Below are positions 58,965 to 64,000 of a DNA stretch of 64,000 bases, in pieces. How positions within the stretch are numbered: the first letter of the stretch is position 1; each line of letters starts with the position of its first letter. The notes under the pieces are model-generated. The model saw only the letters and a list, made by a program, of their open reading frames with translations. It ran no database searches and had not been told where the DNA came from. The position numbers were made by a program, and so were the translations under genes. This stretch comes from Asparagopsis taxiformis (taxonomy: Eukaryota > Rhodophyta > Florideophyceae > Bonnemaisoniales > Bonnemaisoniaceae), in the NCBI GenBank assembly GCA_030407315.1, contig JALQPE010001697.1, forward strand, positions 1 to 64,000, written 5' to 3'.

Positions 58965-59432
58965 CTGCTGCTTACAGCTGAAGCCGTTTACCAGGGTTCC
59001 TTACAGCAAAGTCATCGTTACGATGACTTTGCTGTAAGAAAACAAATCATTACAGCAGCCACGATTTCTTTACCGGGTAAAAAAATTGTGGCCGCTGTAA
59101 TGAAACGTTTTCTTACAGCAAAGTCATCGTAACGATGACTTTGCTGTAAGGAACCGTTTCCTTGCAGTGGCCAAAGAATTTTTTACCGGGTAAAAAATCA
59201 GCAAGAAATTTTACCGGGTAAAAAATTGTGGCCGCTGTAATGTTTTGCTTTCTTACAGCAAAGTCATCGTTACGATGACTTTGCTGTAAGAAAACGTTTC
59301 ATTACAGCGGCCACAATTTTTTTACCCGGTAAAGAAATCATGGCTGCTGTAATGATTTGTTTTCTTACAGCAAAGTCATCGTAACGATGACTTTGCTGTC
59401 AGCATCCCCGGTAAACGGCCCGCACTGTAATG
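58965..59432. repeat. nested palindrome cluster 8
   Basis: 37-bp palindromes near 59000, 59113, 59253 and 59370 with the same inner layers. The right part of the cluster (59150-59400) is nearly identical to 58155-58410 of cluster 7, implying a recent duplication. Confidence 0.85.
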
Positions 59433-59706
59433 GGGTGACTGCTTCTCCTACATCGCTCTGTTACTGGTGTTCTACATGCTGCGTTGCTACACAATTTCGC
59501 ACTCACATCTTTCTAGTTTCTCTCCCTTTCGTATCCATAGGTATAGCAGTTGAAAAGTGGATAGTTTGCACTCCAGGCCGCAGATGCCTTCCTGCAGTCA
59601 TGTCACGATTGTTGTAGTGTAGTCTATAATATCTAGCGCTCTTGGAAGATGATGCACAGTCTATTGTCTCTGTCAATGCGTGTTTACTCAAATCTATCAA
59701 AGTAGC
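59433..59706. other. 3' flank of the ParB-methyltransferase-SET gene
   Basis: Short spacer with no recognised feature. Confidence 0.3.
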
Positions 59707-62700
59707 TCAGTTAGCTGGCCAATATTTTCTACCATAGTCAGCAAATATCTCCTCATCAGCTTCAACGTCTCTGGTCAGAACGACCTTGACAGCATGGGGA
59801 TTCTTGATATTCGAAGCAAAGTCCGGTTTGTCTATGGCATCGCCTTGTCGAAACTCGGCTGACTGTGTTCGACTCACCTCGGTCGCTTTCTCCGTTCCGT
59901 CAATGACCCGACAATCATTGAGGTAGCTGGTACAATTATAGACCGCTGGAACGAGCCAGACCTTCCGAACAGGTGCACCCCTCCCTATGTACGTGGTTTC
60001 CAATTCCATGTTGTAGTCCTGGAACCTCTGTCCTGTGCACCCAAATCCTTCCGGGCCGTACATCACTGATCTCTGCGGTTCCGAGTCTCGAATCTTCGCA
60101 TAGAAAATCGTCCCGTTGTACCAGCCAATGACCGTCCCCTTCTTCAGTTTCTTCGCCGCGAATACGCCAAACCCACCACCTCTTACCTCCGATTGCGAAA
60201 CATAGACACCGTAGAATGCGGCATCAGCAGCCAGAATCGCGTCCGGGTCTATGCTCCAAAACGAGTGCATGTCCTCGGCCGGCCACTGGTCCATAGGCAC
60301 CCCGCTCAATCTGTGAAGCATAGAACCGTCCTTCTTCATTGACGCAACGAACACAAGCAGATGGTTCGGCAATGCTGTCACAGCAGGTAAACCTTCTGGT
60401 GCATCTGAGATGTGCTTCTGACGAAGCCTTGGAGCTTTTCCTGTGACCGGTACCGACTCGTCCCCAAGAATACTCTCCACCTCACGCTGCAAGATCCCCC
60501 CATATCGCCCGGCTTTCACCTCACTGACGAAAGCATGCAGTATCCACTCCTGCGATGCATCGTGGCACCTTTTTTCCTTCTCACACCCAATGAACCGACG
60601 ATACGTACCATCCCTCAACGTCATACACGCTATGGCTGTGCTGTATGTTCCCGAGAAGAAATCCATCACGATATCGTTCTGCTTCGAAAATCGTTCCAGA
60701 AGCTCACGAAGAGTGGTCAACGCCTTCTGCTCATGGCGCAGTCGGTTGTTCTGCCCATCGTATTGAGCTTCACCAGCCGACAACCTCGGAACGTTGTCAA
60801 TCGCGTTGGTGAACCCAGGGTGCCTCGATATGTCCGGATTGTGCAACCTGTAATCCACCATATCGTATGCAGCCATACCCTTCCCCCGCTTATACGCATG
60901 GATAACGAAATCGTGCATATTATGCAGTGTGCACGTTTTCGTCGATGGATTGGACGTAAAGCTGTGTGGTCGGCGAGATAGCACGACTGGAACACTGTCC
61001 ACAATCATCTTGCCAGGCTCGGCATTTCTGATTGCATCCATCCATGCCACGAGTTGGCGCACGCTGGAATAGATTAGAGCATGACCGCCAGGCCGAAGAA
61101 CTCGAACTATTTCACACGCAACACTCGCCAACTCTTCCGGCTCCAGAATATCGTACTCCGAGTTTTCTCTGCCGCCTTCCCGCCTCGTGTTGAATGGAGG
61201 ATCAGTGAGCACAAGCTGAACACTGTCCTCCAACACGCCATCTTCCAGGAAACTAATTTTGTCCTCCACCTCTTTGGCTACATCAGTGGCGTCACAATTC
61301 ACAGTGTGAATGTAACGCCCCATCACAGCTTCCAGCTTGGTGACATATTCCGGCTTGGATTCCTTTCCGACGTCAACGAGCGGTGCTTCTGTAGGCGATA
61401 CAGTGTCAACCTCCATAGCGTCATCCTCGGCCGCACCTTCTCTTGTTGCTGTTTCGCTAGCAACCGCCGCATTATCGTCCTCTCCACCACCGCGCTCCAG
61501 CCTAGCCTTCTTCCTCTGTGGCTCCAGACTATCCTCTTCTATATCCTCGCTGCCATTGTTTGGCACTGCTGCGGATATTTCCATCTGCGCAGGTGCACCT
61601 TCAAGGATGCCAGGCTCGGGCGTATCCTCAAGACTGTGCAACTCATCCATGGTCAGAGGAAGCTTTCGTTGCTCTCGGGTTCGCAATAACCAAGCCTTCA
61701 GCCTCCTCTGACCATCCAGGGCATGAGACGTGTTCAACTTGGCTCGCATGAACGAGTTCAATCCGAACTTGTCAGGAGTGTCGAAAAGCAAGGCTCGAAG
61801 TCTCTGCATCAGCTGACCACGCTCGGCGAACACATTCACCTCAGTGACACATTGGCGTATCGACAGCAGGAAGGCGCTTGTCAATGATCGCAGCCTTGCA
61901 TCCACAGCCACTGGAAGGTCGGCACAGAACCCGTTTTCACTGTCTACAGTTTTCGGGACAATGGTCAGGTTTTTCCGATGCTCCTCGACCGCGCAGCCAT
62001 CAGACCGATTCGGGAGTGACCTGAAGCAAAGGCTCGCAGGATCGAATACCATGAACGGCCAGCACATCGATTCAACATCCTCATACCCCAACACTCTTGC
62101 CCCGGTATCCCACGCAGCTAACACACGGTCGACAACAAATCCAAGCTGGTTGGCTTGCGCACTGGATGTTGCAATTCCAACCATTCCACCACCACCAATG
62201 GCCCCGGATGTGGCTCTGGCCCGCCTAGATGGCGCACTGCCCATCTCCTTACTGCGAATAGCCAAGATACACTGGCACATCATAACCATCAGCCTCCTGA
62301 ACCGCTTCTGGCTAGCCTGCAAAGAATCTTGCATGTCGGATGTAGCGCCGTCTAGAAAGTACCTGCTCGAAAGCAGTTCGCGGTTCAGTGGAGAGGACAA
62401 TTCTCCGCGGGGTGTCTTGCCAAACATTTCGACGGCACGAGAACTAGTCACCCCCACCTGTTTCGGAAACTCAACCATCCTCGGAGAATCACCCATCTCT
62501 GCATTGAGTCCCCATGCATGACAAAACATTTGCCACAGACGCAAATCAATCGCACTCGAATCTTCTGCTCGGTGATACGGCCGAAGCACAGCCAGGATAG
62601 ACATGCATGAGCTGTACTGCGGTTTACCACTCAGGCTTGAAGCAATTTGGCCGCTTGGATCGCAGGACTTGATCCAGCCCAACACATCGGCCATCCTCAC

Positions 62701-63174
62701 AGACGAAATATGAGCGTACTTGTCCTTTCCTTTTTGGACCCAGTACTCGTCTCTGAGATCAACGGCGATCATCAGATACTCAACAAACATCATGCGCCTT
62801 TGCAGGCCTGCAATGTCGTTGGATGTCGTCGCTCTCACACGGTCCAGCACAACAGCAGTACTGCTGTTGGTGTCCGCCACGATAGACTCTTCTCGCATAG
62901 GAATCGTAACGCCAGGAGGAAAGACGCCCTTCTCCATTCCACGTACAATTGCCATGCAGCGGTGCGCTCCATCCAATATCTCCAGAACGCCTTCTCGAAA
63001 CCTGCCAGTCACGGGATGAGCTGTGTCATAACCGCTGTTGCGAATGCTCTCCATGAGCGCTTCCACATGACTTGCATCAACATCGCGAATCGATACGAAT
63101 TTGCTGACTTGATTGGGGTCGATGAACACCCATCCGTCGTGCTTTTCACCGTGATTGTGGAACGTTCCTTCCAT
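59707..63174 (-). CDS. ParB-like + DNA methyltransferase + SET domain fusion
   Basis: An intact frame of about 1155 residues. The first in-frame ATG is at 63174; the frame extends to a TTG at 63183. Domain order: a ParB-like module at residues about 15-80, with FVSIRDVDASHVEALMESI and then ILDGAHRCMAI (about 62944-62980); a long helical middle; an acidic linker near residue 560; a methyltransferase with motif IV DPPFN (about 61190-61206) before motif I DFFSGTYST (about 60638-60666), the beta-class order; and a C-terminal SET domain with GGGFGVF (about 60160-60182), SYLNDCR and EEIFADYGRKYW. By family knowledge it should bind DNA, methylate adenine N6 or cytosine N4, and methylate a lysine. 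The combination is not one I know as a named protein. It is convergent with 54934-57614. Confidence 0.82.
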   Translation of the reverse strand: MEGTFHNHGEKHDGWVFIDPNQVSKFVSIRDVDASHVEALMESIRNSGYDTAHPVTGRFREGVLEILDGAHRCMAIVRGMEKGVFPPGVTIPMREESIVADTNSSTAVVLDRVRATTSNDIAGLQRRMMFVEYLMIAVDLRDEYWVQKGKDKYAHISSVRMADVLGWIKSCDPSGQIASSLSGKPQYSSCMSILAVLRPYHRAEDSSAIDLRLWQMFCHAWGLNAEMGDSPRMVEFPKQVGVTSSRAVEMFGKTPRGELSSPLNRELLSSRYFLDGATSDMQDSLQASQKRFRRLMVMMCQCILAIRSKEMGSAPSRRARATSGAIGGGGMVGIATSSAQANQLGFVVDRVLAAWDTGARVLGYEDVESMCWPFMVFDPASLCFRSLPNRSDGCAVEEHRKNLTIVPKTVDSENGFCADLPVAVDARLRSLTSAFLLSIRQCVTEVNVFAERGQLMQRLRALLFDTPDKFGLNSFMRAKLNTSHALDGQRRLKAWLLRTREQRKLPLTMDELHSLEDTPEPGILEGAPAQMEISAAVPNNGSEDIEEDSLEPQRKKARLERGGGEDDNAAVASETATREGAAEDDAMEVDTVSPTEAPLVDVGKESKPEYVTKLEAVMGRYIHTVNCDATDVAKEVEDKISFLEDGVLEDSVQLVLTDPPFNTRREGGRENSEYDILEPEELASVACEIVRVLRPGGHALIYSSVRQLVAWMDAIRNAEPGKMIVDSVPVVLSRRPHSFTSNPSTKTCTLHNMHDFVIHAYKRGKGMAAYDMVDYRLHNPDISRHPGFTNAIDNVPRLSAGEAQYDGQNNRLRHEQKALTTLRELLERFSKQNDIVMDFFSGTYSTAIACMTLRDGTYRRFIGCEKEKRCHDASQEWILHAFVSEVKAGRYGGILQREVESILGDESVPVTGKAPRLRQKHISDAPEGLPAVTALPNHLLVFVASMKKDGSMLHRLSGVPMDQWPAEDMHSFWSIDPDAILAADAAFYGVYVSQSEVRGGGFGVFAAKKLKKGTVIGWYNGTIFYAKIRDSEPQRSVMYGPEGFGCTGQRFQDYNMELETTYIGRGAPVRKVWLVPAVYNCTSYLNDCRVIDGTEKATEVSRTQSAEFRQGDAIDKPDFASNIKNPHAVKVVLTRDVEADEEIFADYGRKYWPAN

Positions 63175-63687
63175 GGCGAACAAAGGTAGAGTTTTTAAGA
63201 AAGGGATAGTTGGTTGCTGCTTGACCAGGGTGGCGCAAAGCAGAAGTTGGTTGTTTAAAACAAAGTGTCAGCGAGTGGTAGCACTTCGGTGGCTGTTTCC
63301 TTTCCACCCCTGTCCGAACCTTTACAAGATAACTACATCGACTGTTAGCTCAATAATCAATGTAATACTAAAGTAATACTCAAAATATTTTTCCATGCAA
63401 TTTATTGGGCCCCGTAACATCTCTAAGCGTATCTTTGTAGTCCAATCGTATGCATCCGACATTCACTTCTAGAACGATTATTCACATCAAATTTTATGCT
63501 GCAATCAGTTCATGGCAGACATCATCCACACTGACGTGTCAATTTTGTCAATTGTCCATTCTATTTCTACACCACCTAAACATCTCTTCTGGACCTTTCC
63601 AATCCTCCTAGTATATACTACTCTTTAGCAGAAGGTAACGGTTAGGCTTTCACTAATACAACAATTCTATCCCATAGCTATCCCAAC
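63175..63687. promoter_or_regulatory. divergent intergenic region
   Basis: About 510 bp between the start of the ParB-methyltransferase-SET gene (-) and a plus-strand start at 63688. It is probably a shared divergent promoter. TATATA-like strings occur (near 63613), but no box can be assigned firmly. Confidence 0.35.
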
Positions 63688-64000
63688 ATGCTTCCTCTCG
63701 CTCCAAACGACGTTATAGAAGTTCAATGGGAACTTCGGCCGTTTGGGAGGAAACGAAAAATTGTGTGGTGGTCTGCAATCGTCAAGGAAATTACTCAGGT
63801 CAAGACCGAAACAGACCCATTCCTCCATGCATTGCTCGAATACAAAGCTGAATATGGTTTCGACTCTACCCTTTCTCAAGTCAAGATTTCAGATCGTAAC
63901 GAGCTCGTCGACAAGGATTCCGGAAGGGTTCTCCCGTGGCGAAGTGGTGAGCTTCGCAGTATGGACTCACCTGCATCCCCAGCAGAGAGAGACCCGGACT
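63688..64000 (+). CDS. partial gene with Tudor/Agenet-like N-terminus
   Basis: An ATG at 63688 opens a frame that stays open to the window end (about 104 residues, no stop). It begins MLPLAPNDVIEVQWELRP, then RKIVWWSAIVKEI. The aromatic V-E-V-x-W ... WWxAxV pattern recalls Tudor/Agenet/Chromo-like barrels that read methylated residues. A later acidic and Ser/Pro-rich part (DSPASPAERDPD) looks disordered. The fold assignment is tentative. Its divergent pairing with a methyltransferase-SET gene makes a reader function attractive, but this is inference. Confidence 0.5.
   Translation, partial: MLPLAPNDVIEVQWELRPFGRKRKIVWWSAIVKEITQVKTETDPFLHALLEYKAEYGFDSTLSQVKISDRNELVDKDSGRVLPWRSGELRSMDSPASPAERDPD

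Noticed and set aside
46803..59132. Recurring short peptides such as QQSHRYDDFAVRK in several frames
   Set aside because: These are translations of the 37-bp palindrome and its neighbours, not genes.
1..64000. tRNA or rRNA genes
   Set aside because: No cloverleaf with standard box A and box B and no rRNA-like conserved core was noticed by eye. A dedicated scan was not possible.

Overview
The window looks eukaryotic. There are no bacterial operons or Shine-Dalgarno signals; the coding regions are isolated and embedded in transposon debris; and the gene families present (CMC-type transposase, SET domain, Ulp1 protease, retroviral-type integrase) are eukaryotic. The organism cannot be named from sequence alone. 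A repeat-rich, intron-poor alga such as a florideophyte red alga is a guess, not a finding. Several genes are broken by single frame changes, which could be short introns, decay or assembly errors. The frames alone do not separate these.

Region 1 (211-20987) reads as one giant DNA transposon of about 20.8 kb. It has inverted ends starting GTCTGTGTT, subterminal repeats rich in GGACGTCC and CTAGTAC, and a matching 3-bp GTA on both sides. It carries a CACTA/Plavaka-like DDE transposase (2752-5793, +), an unrecognised coiled-coil protein (5871-8182, -), a DNA methyltransferase fused to a SET domain (8842-12032, -), and a ParB-like domain joined to a 2-oxoglutarate/Fe(II) dioxygenase-like domain (14683-18614, +). 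A roughly 200-bp repeat with two built-in hairpins flanks the methyltransferase cassette in inverted orientation and the dioxygenase gene in direct orientation.

Region 2 (21-32 kb) is a graveyard: a Tc1/mariner-type relic, a few unrecognised reading frames, a Ulp1-like protease next to a FAR1/WRKY-GCM1-like zinc-finger fragment, and a broken retroelement integrase.

Region 3 (32-55 kb) is a nest of elements with CACTA...TAGTG ends and ACTGTCTG/CAGACAGT subterminal repeats. Two arms of about 2.3 kb (32.2-34.3 and 52.5-54.8 kb) are inverted copies. The left arm leads into a second ParB-dioxygenase gene (35105-38223). The right arm leads into a mosaic pseudogene of the same family (about 50135-52450). 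Eight clusters of nested perfect palindromes, every layer beginning TTACAG and ending CTGTAA, are scattered through 38-60 kb.

Region 4 (55-64 kb) holds a third ParB-dioxygenase family gene that has lost its ParB part (54934-57614), a large intact ParB-methyltransferase-SET fusion (59707-63174, -), and the start of a Tudor/Agenet-like gene running off the end (63688, +).

Taken together, the same unusual cargo recurs in separate elements: a ParB-like module combined either with a putative DNA methyltransferase plus a putative histone methyltransferase, or with a putative oxidative demethylase. The most economical reading, which is inference, is a mobile-element-encoded chromatin writer/eraser system.
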